The notes below the pieces were generated by a model that saw nothing but the letters and a program-made list of their open reading frames with translations, was not told where the DNA came from and did not search any database. 23,981 nucleotides of DNA from positions 1 to 23,981 of the forward strand of contig JAFLEE010000079.1 in NCBI GenBank assembly GCA_017302015.1, written 5' to 3'. The translations under genes and the position numbers were made by a program. This DNA comes from Spirochaetota bacterium. Its GTDB lineage: Bacteria > Spirochaetota > UBA12135 > COTS27 > JAFLEE01. Positions 7,695-14,751 of the stretch are shown piece by piece (positions within the stretch are counted from its first letter, which is position 1; every line of letters starts with the position of its first letter).

Positions 7695-9224
7695 TCAGGG
7701 AAGCGGCGCGGGGGCCTTCCCGTCGACGGCGGCGAGTTGCATGATGGATTCGGGGGTGGCGTCCCGGGTCGCGAAGCCGCCCACCATCCTCCCCCGGCGC
7801 ATCACCAGGATGCGGTCGGTCACCCCGAGGAGCTCGGGCAATTCCGACGAGATGAAGAGGACGGCGCGGCCCGAGGCGGCGAGTTCATGGAGGAGCTGGT
7901 AGATCTCGCGCTTGGCCCCCACATCCACCCCGCGCGTGGGTTCGTCGACGATGAGGAGTTCCACGTCGGAGAGCAGCCAGCGCGCGAGGAGGAGTTTTTG
8001 CTGGTTCCCCCCCGAGAGCGAGCTGGCCGGATCCCCGGGGCCGCCCCATTTGACCCGCACTTTTTCCCCGAAAGACGCCGCGGCGCGCTGCTCCCGGGCC
8101 AAGGAGAGGAACCCGGCCCGCGTGAACCGGGGAAGGCTGGGCAGGGTGATGTTCCACCCGCACGGGAGCCCGAGGCAGAGGCCGGTCCGCTTGCGGTCCT
8201 CCGTCAGGAAACCGACGCGCTCGGCGATGGCCTCGCAGGGGTTCGCCGGCGAATACGGGCGGCCCGAGAGCCGCAGGGTGCCCTCGGTGGGCCGGTCGAT
8301 GCCGAAGAGGGCGCGGGCCAATTCGGTGCGGCCGGCGCCCACGAGCCCGGCGAGGCCCACGACCTCTCCCGCGCGAAGTTCGAAGCGGATCCCGCGCAGG
8401 CCGGCGGCGGTGGAGAGGCCCTCGACGGAGAGGCGGACCTCCCCCGGGCGGGCCGCGTGGGCCGGATAATAATCGGAGAGTTCGCGGCCGACCATATGGG
8501 CCACCACGGCCGAGATCGGCGTTTGGGCCATGGGGCCGCTATACACCACGCGCCCGTCGCGAAGCACGCTCACCTCATCGGCCAGGGCCTCGACCTCTTC
8601 GAGGCGGTGGGAGATGTAGATGATGGCGATGCCCCGCCGCCTCAGTTCGCGCACCACCTCGAAGAGCCGCTTCGCCTCGGGCTGGGAAAGCGACGAGGTG
8701 GGCTCGTCCATCGCCAAGATCGAGGCCTTCTTGCGCAGGGCCTTGAGGATCTCCACGAGTTGGCAATCCCCGGTGGAGAGGTTCCCCACCCGCGCGCCCG
8801 GGTCGAGCTTAAAGCCGTTCTCGCGGATGAGGGCGGCGGTGGCGGCCACGCAGGCCCGGAGGTCGAGGGCGAAGCCGAAGCGCCGCGGCTCGGCCCCGAG
8901 GAAGACGTTCTCGGCCACGCTGAGGTCTTCGGCGAGGTCGAGTTCCTGGTAGATCATGGCCACGCCGGCGGCGATGGCGTCGGCGGGCTGCTTGAAATCC
9001 CGCGCGCGCCCCCCGATCTCGATGCGCCCCTGATCGCTGCGGTGGACCCCCGCGAGCACCTTCATGAGGGTGCTCTTGCCGGCCCCGTTCTCCCCGCAGA
9101 GGGCGTGCACCGTGGCGGGACGGACCTCGAGGCCCACTTCGCGCAGCACCTGGACGGGCCCGAAGGATTTGGAGATGCCGACCATGCGCAGGGCCATCGG
9201 CGTCGCTTGCGGTGTCTCGCTCAC
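7695..9224 (-). CDS. CUT2 (RbsA-like) sugar ABC transporter ATPase, two NBDs
   Basis: This 509-residue protein has two fused nucleotide-binding domains, as in RbsA/XylG/MglA. Domain 1 has an intact Walker A (GENGAGKST, residues 44-52), signature LSTGDCQLVEI and Walker B ILAMDEPTSSLS. Domain 2 has the usual family variant of Walker A, GLVGAGRTE, signature LSGGNQQK and Walker B LLIVDEPTRGVD. It would energise the permease encoded next. The start is GTG at 9224 with a strong GGAGG about 7 bases upstream; an internal ATG (residue 10) has weaker support. It lies 25 bp after the binding-protein gene. This intact protein is a useful reference for the degenerate ABC domain encoded at 14721-15725. Confidence 0.95.
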   Translation of the reverse strand: MSETPQATPMALRMVGISKSFGPVQVLREVGLEVRPATVHALCGENGAGKSTLMKVLAGVHRSDQGRIEIGGRARDFKQPADAIAAGVAMIYQELDLAEDLSVAENVFLGAEPRRFGFALDLRACVAATAALIRENGFKLDPGARVGNLSTGDCQLVEILKALRKKASILAMDEPTSSLSQPEAKRLFEVVRELRRRGIAIIYISHRLEEVEALADEVSVLRDGRVVYSGPMAQTPISAVVAHMVGRELSDYYPAHAARPGEVRLSVEGLSTAAGLRGIRFELRAGEVVGLAGLVGAGRTELARALFGIDRPTEGTLRLSGRPYSPANPCEAIAERVGFLTEDRKRTGLCLGLPCGWNITLPSLPRFTRAGFLSLAREQRAAASFGEKVRVKWGGPGDPASSLSGGNQQKLLLARWLLSDVELLIVDEPTRGVDVGAKREIYQLLHELAASGRAVLFISSELPELLGVTDRILVMRRGRMVGGFATRDATPESIMQLAAVDGKAPAPLP

Positions 9225-9249
9225 GGGGCTTCCTCCGCGCGGGACGGGA

Positions 9250-10209
9250 TCACTGGATGCCGAGGAGGGCCTTGATGTCGGGCGCTTCGATGTTCTCGAG
9301 GGTCACCACGGCGACCCCGGTATCGAGCTGCTTCACGACGGGCTTCCCCAGGCGCGCATCCGCCACCGCCTTCACCCCCTCATAGCCCATGCGGTAGGGG
9401 TTCTGCACAATGAGCGCGTCGATCTGCTTGCCCTTGAGGCCGGCCAGGAGCGCCGCTTCGGCGTCGAAGCCGACCATCTTCACCGCGGCGCGCTTCTGGC
9501 TCTGCAGGGCCTGGAGCGAGCCGACGGCGGTGGAGGCGTTGCAGGCGTAGAGCCCCTGCAGGTCGGGGTTCTTGGTGAGGAGATCCTCCGCCGCCTGGAG
9601 CGCCGTCTCGACGGTGTCGAGGCCGTACTTGGCGTCGACGATCTTCAACCCCGGGAACTCCTTGCCGATCGTGTCGATGAAACCGTTCTCCCGCGCGGTG
9701 GTGGAGCCGCTGCCGGGGGCGTACTTGATCACCACCAGGCGCCCCTTGCCGCCGAGGATCTTGCCCATCCGCCGCGCGGCGAGCACGCCGCCCTGGTAAT
9801 TATCGGTGGCGGCGAAGGTGAGGATCTTCCCGGTGTCGATGCCCGAATCGATGATCGCGCAGGGGATCTTGAGGCCGTAAAGCTTCTCCACGGACGGCAC
9901 CATGGCCTTCGCGTCGAGGGGGGCCAGCACGACGCCCGCGACGCCCTGTTGGATGAAATCCTCGATGATCTGGACCTGCTTCTCCCGGTCGGTCTCGCGC
10001 TCGGGGCCGTTCCAACGGATCGTATAGCCGAACTCGGCGCCGGCGGCCTCGGCCCCCTTCTTCACCGACTGCCAATAGATATGGGTGGTGCCCTTCGGGA
10101 TGACGGCGATGACGGGCTTTCCGGCCTTGCCGACGCGGCCGCACCCGGCGAGGGTGAAAAGCGCCGCGGCGAGGAGCGGAAGGAGGCGCAACGCGGTGGG
10201 GTGGTTCAT
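9250..10209 (-). CDS. Periplasmic sugar-binding lipoprotein (RbsB-like, Peripla_BP_4)
   Basis: This 319-residue substrate-binding protein is of the RbsB/LacI-like periplasmic class. A lipoprotein signal is visible: LLPLLAAALFTLAGCG with lipobox LAGC, so mature Cys at about residue 23. The fold begins with KPVIAVIPKGTTHIYWQSV. Later blocks include GVAGVVLAPLDAKAM, IDSGIDTG and VGFDAEAALLAGLKGKQIDALIVQNPYRMGY. It captures a monosaccharide and delivers it to the permease. It is the first gene of the operon (binding protein, ATPase, permease, AraC), the normal CUT2 order except for the trailing regulator. ATG 10209 has AGGAG about 5 bases upstream. The identity of the sugar is unknown; the nearby GH95 gene makes L-fucose one candidate. 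Confidence 0.93.
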   Translation of the reverse strand: MNHPTALRLLPLLAAALFTLAGCGRVGKAGKPVIAVIPKGTTHIYWQSVKKGAEAAGAEFGYTIRWNGPERETDREKQVQIIEDFIQQGVAGVVLAPLDAKAMVPSVEKLYGLKIPCAIIDSGIDTGKILTFAATDNYQGGVLAARRMGKILGGKGRLVVIKYAPGSGSTTARENGFIDTIGKEFPGLKIVDAKYGLDTVETALQAAEDLLTKNPDLQGLYACNASTAVGSLQALQSQKRAAVKMVGFDAEAALLAGLKGKQIDALIVQNPYRMGYEGVKAVADARLGKPVVKQLDTGVAVVTLENIEAPDIKALLGIQ

Positions 10210-10226
10210 GGGGACTCCTGGGAAGC

Positions 10227-10250
10227 CGGGGGCGCAATCGCGGGCCCCCG
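10227..10250. promoter_or_regulatory. GC-rich inverted repeat in the leader of the sugar operon
   Basis: CGGGGGC (10227-10233) and GCCCCCG (10244-10250) are perfect 7-bp arms with a 10-base spacer. They sit between the predicted transcription start (about 10254) and the binding-protein start codon at 10209. In the mRNA this is a stable hairpin close to the 5' end. In DNA it could be an operator just downstream of the start site. Confidence 0.45.
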
Positions 10251-10260
10251 ATGATTCCCT

Positions 10261-10289
10261 ATTGTATTTTTAGTTTTCCGCGGGGTCCA
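10261..10289 (-). promoter_or_regulatory. Sigma-70-like promoter of the sugar ABC operon
   Basis: On the minus strand TGGACC (-35, 4 of 6) and TACAAT (-10, 5 of 6) are separated by 17 bases. The -10 hexamer occupies 10261-10266 and the -35 hexamer 10284-10289, in a locally AT-rich stretch. The predicted start is near 10254, giving a leader of about 45 bases. Confidence 0.5.
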
Positions 10290-10386
10290 TTCGTCCCCGG
10301 CTTTTCATTTCAGTCGCGCCGCCTACGGCGGAAGATCGGAGCCTGGGAAACCGAAACGATCGCTCCTTCCCGGGAGGGTCGGCCGC

Positions 10387-13224
10387 TCATTTGCGCTCGA
10401 TCCCATAAGTCCCGCCCGGTTTCGTGGGGAAAACAAGGCATCTCGCCCCGTCGACGGGCGCATCGATCTTCTCCCCCCCGGGCCCGCGGACGATCCAGTT
10501 TCCGGCGAGGAGGAGGCGGCAGGGGAGGCCGAGGCGGGATTCCACCCGTGCCGAGGCGAGCGCGCCCCCCTTCCACACCGCGGAGACCACGAAGCCCCCC
10601 CGGGCATGGAAGCCGGAATAAGACCCCTCGGCCCACGCCTTCGGCAGGGAGGGCAATAATTCGAGGAAGCCCCGATGGCTTTGGAGGAGCATCTCCGCCA
10701 TGCCCGAGGTGCCGCCGAAATTCCCGTCGATCTGGAACGGCGGGTGGGTATCCCAGAGGTTCGGCATGGTGCCGTTGGCCAGGAGGGTTTGCAGGAGGGT
10801 CAGCGCGCGGTCTCCGTCGGCCAGCCGGGCCCAGGCGTTCAAGCGGTGCGCCATGGCCCAGCCCGTGCTCCGGTCACCCCGCAGCTCCAGGCTGACCCGG
10901 GCCGCGGCGAGCCATTCCTTTTTTTCGGTGATGACGGTCCCGGGGTAGAGACCGATGAGGTGGGAGATGTGGCGGTGGTGCGGATCGCCGAACTCCCCGT
11001 AGCCCTGCTCCTGGCGGAACTCCTTGATCTGGCCGGAACTTCCCACGATCACCGGAGACAGGTTGGACAGCTGCTGGCGGACCTTGGCGAGGATGGGGTC
11101 GTCCTTCCCCAGGAGGCGCGCCGCCTCGAGGGTCATGCGGTGGTTCTCGTAGACGAGTTGCTGGTCGTAGGCCGTACCGGGCAGGTTCACATGGGGCTCG
11201 TTGCCCTTCTTGTTCTCGGGCGACCACGAGGGATCGCACAGATAGAGCCCATCGGGCTGGACTTTCATGGCCGCATCGAGGAAACGGCAGGAGGCGACCA
11301 GGAAAGGCCAGAGCTTCTCGAGGATTTTTTTATCGCCGGTGAAGAGGTACCAGTCCCACAGAGGAAGGAGCACGAAGGGCCCCGTGCCGGAGCCGCTGGT
11401 CGACCCGGGCCCCCCCGCGTAATAGGGGTTATTGCCGGTGCCGGCGGTCCAACCGTCCTCCACCACGCGCTCCCGTTTCCATCCCCGCAGGGTCGAAGCG
11501 GCGACCGCCTGCTGCTGGGCGAACATGGCCTGGAAGAGGTCGAAGTAGGGTTCGAAGGTCTCCTCCAAGCCGGTGACGAAGGCGGGCCAATAATTCATCT
11601 GGATATTGATGTTCGCCCAATAGCCGCCCGTCCACGGGGCCTTGCGGTTCATGTTCCAGGTACCCTGGAGGTTGGCCGGGAGCGTCCCCTTTCGGGAGGA
11701 GGCGATGAGGAGGTAGCGGCCGTATTGGAAATAGAGTTCCTCCAGCGCCCGGGCCTGGGCGGGGGTCTTCTCTTCCGACGCCAGGAGGCGGTCGGTGAGA
11801 TAGAGGCTCCCGTCCGATCCCAGGCGCAATTGGGCCGCGTCGAAGAGGCGCCGGTGATCGGCGATATGCCGTTTGCGCAGCTCGCCCCACCCCAGCGCGG
11901 CGGCCGCCCCCAGGTCGGCCTTGATGCGCTCGGAGGGCACGGCTTTTCCTTCGAGCTTCTTCTCCTTCTCGCCCGTGGTGAACACCCCGCTTTCCAGGCG
12001 GTAACTAGTCCCGAGGGCGACGAGGATCAGGGCCTCATCCGCCCCCGAAACCCGAACGACGCCTTCCGGACCTTCCACCGCGCTCTCCATCGATCCGCCG
12101 ACAGTCTTCACCGCGACGCGAATTTCGATCCCGAGTTGGTAGGGCTGGGCGCGTCCCTCGAGCACCAGGTCTTTCCCGTCGAGGCGCGCGGTGGCGCTGC
12201 GGTAGGGGCCGAGATAGGGCTGGAGGGCGCGCAGGCGGAAGGAGACCTTCCCCGCCTTCGAGGCGGTCAGCCGCGCGGCGAACACCCGGGCGGGGTAACT
12301 GGCCAAGAGTTCGCGCTCGAAGACCGTGCCCCCCATTTCGTAGCGCGTGCGCCCGAGGGCCCGGCCGATATCGAGTTCGCGGCAATACCCGTTCGTCGCC
12401 CCATCCCCATGGTCCATGGACAGGCGCAATTCGGCGAAGCTCGAGAGGCCGATCAAGTCATAGGCCCGCTCGTTGGTCATGGTGGCGTCCCGGGTATAGA
12501 GGCTCTTCTCGCAGAATTGCCAAAGTTCTTCGCCGATGCCGCCGAAGAAACTCACCCCGAAATGGCCGTTCCCCAGGGGGAGGGATTGGAACTCCCATCC
12601 CTTCAAATCGAGGGGCGCCGGTTTATCGTAATAGAGGAGATAGGGGGAAGGGATTTCATCCGCCTCCGACCGAAGCGGCTTCGCCCGTTGGATGACCGAG
12701 AGCAGGGAATTGGCTGGCTTCATTTTTGTGAGGGCCCCCTTTTCGAGTTTGAAATGGATCTCCGTCTTCACCCCGCGCAAGCTCACCCGAGCCAGGGGTT
12801 TACGGTTGGGGTCCAGGGCGATGAGGGCGACCCCGTCGAGGCGGTCGCCGCAGCAATCGGTGCGGTTCCATACGGCGATCTCGTCGACCACCGATGCCTC
12901 GGCGAGTTCCAATTCCCACCAGGGGTTGGATTCCTTCGGGTCGGTATGGATGACGGAGCCCTTGGCCCAGGCCCCCTCGGTATTGCCATCGCTCCCCTTC
13001 CCGGCCGCGCCCCCGTTGGCCGTGGATGACTGGGCCGCCTTCCCTTTCGGGGCCACGTTCTGTCCCCCCGAAAAAACCTGGACCTCGGCGAAATTGAGCA
13101 CGGGCTCGTTCTTTTCAAGGCGGATGAACTTCACCTTGGCCGCCGGCGCCCCCCCCTGTCCAAAACAGAGGGCGGCCGAAACCCAGAGCGCCAAGGAGAT
13201 CGAGCGGGAAGGTGGGTATCGCAT
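10387..13224 (-). CDS. GH95 family alpha-L-fucosidase-like glycosidase with N-terminal F5/8-type domain
   Basis: This 945-residue secreted enzyme has a signal peptide (about residues 1-28), then a galactose-binding-like (F5/8 type C) domain to about residue 160. The GH95 N-terminal domain starts near 190 (WEFQSLPLGNGHFGVSFFGG), followed by the alpha/alpha barrel. The barrel carries NINIQMNYWP (Asn538 and Asn540) and FQIDGNFG (Asp833), which correspond to the Asn pair and Asp that form the base machinery of Bifidobacterium AfcA. GH95 enzymes are inverting alpha-1,2-L-fucosidases, and some are alpha-L-galactosidases. The added binding domain suggests a polymeric substrate. ATG 13224 has no clear ribosome binding site. 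It reads in the same direction as the sugar importer, with a 177-bp gap that contains the importer promoter. Confidence 0.93.
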   Translation of the reverse strand: MRYPPSRSISLALWVSAALCFGQGGAPAAKVKFIRLEKNEPVLNFAEVQVFSGGQNVAPKGKAAQSSTANGGAAGKGSDGNTEGAWAKGSVIHTDPKESNPWWELELAEASVVDEIAVWNRTDCCGDRLDGVALIALDPNRKPLARVSLRGVKTEIHFKLEKGALTKMKPANSLLSVIQRAKPLRSEADEIPSPYLLYYDKPAPLDLKGWEFQSLPLGNGHFGVSFFGGIGEELWQFCEKSLYTRDATMTNERAYDLIGLSSFAELRLSMDHGDGATNGYCRELDIGRALGRTRYEMGGTVFERELLASYPARVFAARLTASKAGKVSFRLRALQPYLGPYRSATARLDGKDLVLEGRAQPYQLGIEIRVAVKTVGGSMESAVEGPEGVVRVSGADEALILVALGTSYRLESGVFTTGEKEKKLEGKAVPSERIKADLGAAAALGWGELRKRHIADHRRLFDAAQLRLGSDGSLYLTDRLLASEEKTPAQARALEELYFQYGRYLLIASSRKGTLPANLQGTWNMNRKAPWTGGYWANINIQMNYWPAFVTGLEETFEPYFDLFQAMFAQQQAVAASTLRGWKRERVVEDGWTAGTGNNPYYAGGPGSTSGSGTGPFVLLPLWDWYLFTGDKKILEKLWPFLVASCRFLDAAMKVQPDGLYLCDPSWSPENKKGNEPHVNLPGTAYDQQLVYENHRMTLEAARLLGKDDPILAKVRQQLSNLSPVIVGSSGQIKEFRQEQGYGEFGDPHHRHISHLIGLYPGTVITEKKEWLAAARVSLELRGDRSTGWAMAHRLNAWARLADGDRALTLLQTLLANGTMPNLWDTHPPFQIDGNFGGTSGMAEMLLQSHRGFLELLPSLPKAWAEGSYSGFHARGGFVVSAVWKGGALASARVESRLGLPCRLLLAGNWIVRGPGGEKIDAPVDGARCLVFPTKPGGTYGIERK

Positions 13225-13284
13225 AGAGCCAGTTTCGATCGCCGCTTCCGACGCGTCAATAGGAAAGGCGGACTAGCCCGAAAG

Positions 13285-13317
13285 GCTTAGGGCAGGGGCG
13301 AGGGCTTCTCGGGGCCG
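13285..13317. repeat. Left copy of a perfect 33-bp direct repeat
   Basis: These 33 bases are identical, in the same orientation, to 14719-14751. The left copy lies outside any gene, between the GH95 start and the ATPase gene. It is a detached copy of the last codons and stop of the LuxR-type gene at 14721-15725. Similarity ends sharply on the right of the copy and becomes patchy on the left. Confidence 0.9.
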
Positions 13318-13331
13318 ACATTTTGGGATCT

Positions 13332-13395
13332 GACTAAATCAGAGTGCAGACTGGTTTAGTCTTGACTATTTCAGAATAGACCTCTAAAATAGTCA
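13332..13395 (+). promoter_or_regulatory. Four GACTA half-sites forming two tandem inverted repeats
   Basis: Unit 1 pairs GACTAAA (13332-13338) with TTTAGTC (13355-13361). Unit 2 pairs TGACTATTT (13363-13371) with AAATAGTCA (13387-13395), 9 bp perfect. The two forward half-sites lie 32 bp apart, about three helical turns, and both continue into TCAGA. Unit 2 covers both promoter hexamers of the ATPase gene, so a bound protein would block transcription. Self-repression is a natural guess. Confidence 0.6.
13362..13390 (+). promoter_or_regulatory. Sigma-70-like promoter of the ATPase gene, leaderless
   Basis: TTGACT (13362-13367) and TAAAAT (13385-13390) each match consensus at 5 of 6 positions and are separated by 17 bases. 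The start codon ATG begins at 13397, about where transcription should begin, so the mRNA probably lacks a 5' leader. No ribosome binding site is visible, in agreement. Confidence 0.65.
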
Positions 13396-13396
13396 T

Positions 13397-14635
13397 ATGA
13401 TTCGTCCTCACTTCGAAGCCACCTATCGCCGCCTCTCCCAAGACGGGAAGCCCATCCTCATCAGCGGTCCACGCCAATCCGGAAAGACCACCTTCGCCAA
13501 AAGCCTATTGGCCGCCCATGGCGAGGGCCTTTACTTCAATTGGGATAGCCATCTCGACCGCGCCCGCTTCGTGGCCGACCCCCTTTTTTTCCGCTCCATG
13601 GACCGGCGACAGAGCGCGCCCCCCCTCGTGGTCTTCGATGAACTCCACAAGTGGAGCGGGTGGAAACCCTACCTGAAGGGTCTCTATGATGATTATGCCA
13701 AAGATTGGAATTTCCTCGTCACCGGCAGCGGCCGCTTGGATCTGGGGAAGCGCACGGGCGAGGCCCTCACCGGCCGCTACATGAGCCTGGCCTGTTTCCC
13801 GCTCACGCTGGGCGAACTTTCGGCGGGGGCCGAATCCGCCGCGGCGGGTAAAACGCTCCGCGCGCGCCTCGCGGAGCCCTTCGCCCTGCAGGAGCATCCG
13901 AACGCCCGGGAGAGTTGGGCCTGGTGGCAGGGACTGGGGCGCCATAGCGGGTTCCCCGAACCCTTCCTGCGCGGCGAAGAAACCTTCTGGCGGCGCTGGT
14001 CGGACAGTTTCGCCGCCCAGATCGTGCGGGAAGACATGCAGGGGCTCCACGAACTTCGGCGCTTGGACAAACTCCAATTGCTGCTGGCGCTCTTGCCCTC
14101 CCGGGTCGGCAGTCCGCTGAGCCAGCAGAACCTCGCCCAAGCGCTGGGCGTGGCCTTCGAATCGGTGAAGGCCTGGCTTTCCCTTTTCGAGGCGTTCTTC
14201 CTGGTCTTCCGGATCGAAACCTATACGCGGCGCATCGCCCGGTCCATCCTCAAAGAAAAAAAGTATTACCTGTTCAATGTCCCGGAGGTCCAGGATCCCG
14301 GGGCCCGTTTCGAGAATCTCGTGGCCCTGGAACTCCTCCGCAGCGTGACGCGGGCCAATCAACTGGGGGAAGGGCGGTTCGGCCTAACCTATCTCAAGAA
14401 CAAGGAGCAGCAGGAGGTCGATTTCCTGGTCACCGAGGGCCAAGAACCGGCCCTACTCATCGAAACCAAGCTTTCCCAAGACGAGCCCTCGCCCGCCCTG
14501 ATGGCCTTTCAACGGCAATTGGGCGTGCCGGCGGTGCAACTGGTGGAGAATCGCGAAACCTGGCGGCGAGTCCCCAATGGGGATCACGAAGTGCTCGTGG
14601 TCGCCGCCCATCGCTGGATGAACGGTCTCCCTTGA
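13397..14635 (+). CDS. AAA+ ATPase with DUF4143 and PD-(D/E)XK-like C-terminus
   Basis: This 412-residue protein is of the orphan AAA/DUF4143 family. Walker A is GPRQSGKTT (residues 24-32), Walker B LVVFDELHKW with Asp81-Glu82, followed by a sensor-like VTGSGRLDL near 108. The middle part has a winged-helix look (LAQALGVAFESVKAWLSLFEAFFLV). The C-terminus holds EVDFLV (Asp342) and LIETKLS (Glu356, Lys358), the D...ExK pattern of restriction-endonuclease-like folds. The family is common, often multicopy, and of unknown function. It reads against its neighbours and has an overlapping operator-promoter and no leader. It is flanked by the 33-bp repeats, so it may be mobile. Whether the nuclease-like site is active cannot be told. 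Confidence 0.9.
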   Translation: MIRPHFEATYRRLSQDGKPILISGPRQSGKTTFAKSLLAAHGEGLYFNWDSHLDRARFVADPLFFRSMDRRQSAPPLVVFDELHKWSGWKPYLKGLYDDYAKDWNFLVTGSGRLDLGKRTGEALTGRYMSLACFPLTLGELSAGAESAAAGKTLRARLAEPFALQEHPNARESWAWWQGLGRHSGFPEPFLRGEETFWRRWSDSFAAQIVREDMQGLHELRRLDKLQLLLALLPSRVGSPLSQQNLAQALGVAFESVKAWLSLFEAFFLVFRIETYTRRIARSILKEKKYYLFNVPEVQDPGARFENLVALELLRSVTRANQLGEGRFGLTYLKNKEQQEVDFLVTEGQEPALLIETKLSQDEPSPALMAFQRQLGVPAVQLVENRETWRRVPNGDHEVLVVAAHRWMNGLP

Positions 14636-14718
14636 TCGAAGCAAGGCGGGATCGCCCGTCTCGAGCGTCCGGTAGGCGGCGTCGTGCACCCCTCGGATCG
14701 CCCCCGAGGCGCCCACAA

Positions 14719-14751
14719 GCTTAGGGCAGGGGCGAGGGCTTCTCGGGGCCG
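14719..14751. repeat. Right copy of the 33-bp direct repeat (3' end of LuxR-type gene)
   Basis: Identical to 13285-13317. Here it forms the last ten or so codons (ending GPEKPSPLP on the minus strand), the TAA stop at 14721-14723 and two bases beyond. The gene is therefore left intact, as expected where a 3' end serves as an attachment or recombination site. Confidence 0.9.

Larger units (their letters stand above)
13285..14751 (+). mobile_element. Putative single-gene insertion module bounded by 33-bp direct repeats
   Basis: The unit between the two repeat copies contains only the AAA+/DUF4143 gene with its own promoter. Removing 13318-14751 would leave the LuxR-type gene ending intact about 60 bp ahead of the GH95 gene, both on the minus strand. 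That is a plausible ancestral arrangement. Duplication of a gene's 3' end is what site-specific integration produces, but no integrase, transposase or terminal inverted repeats are visible and 33 bp is too long for an ordinary transposon target duplication. A recombination event or an assembly join at a repeat are alternatives. Confidence 0.35.

Noticed and set aside
7305-9275. Long plus-strand frame opposite the ABC ATPase and permease genes
   Set aside because: It crosses two well-defined minus-strand genes and their start-stop junction and has no domain signature.
10675-13029. 784-codon plus-strand open frame across the GH95 gene
   Set aside because: GH95 on the other strand has a signal peptide, domains and catalytic motifs. 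This frame has only GC-driven composition and no family resemblance.
13285-14751. Ordinary transposon interpretation of the repeat-flanked ATPase
   Set aside because: No terminal inverted repeats and no DDE or HUH transposase are present, and 33 bp far exceeds usual target duplications. A site-specific or recombination origin fits better, so it is kept only as a putative module.
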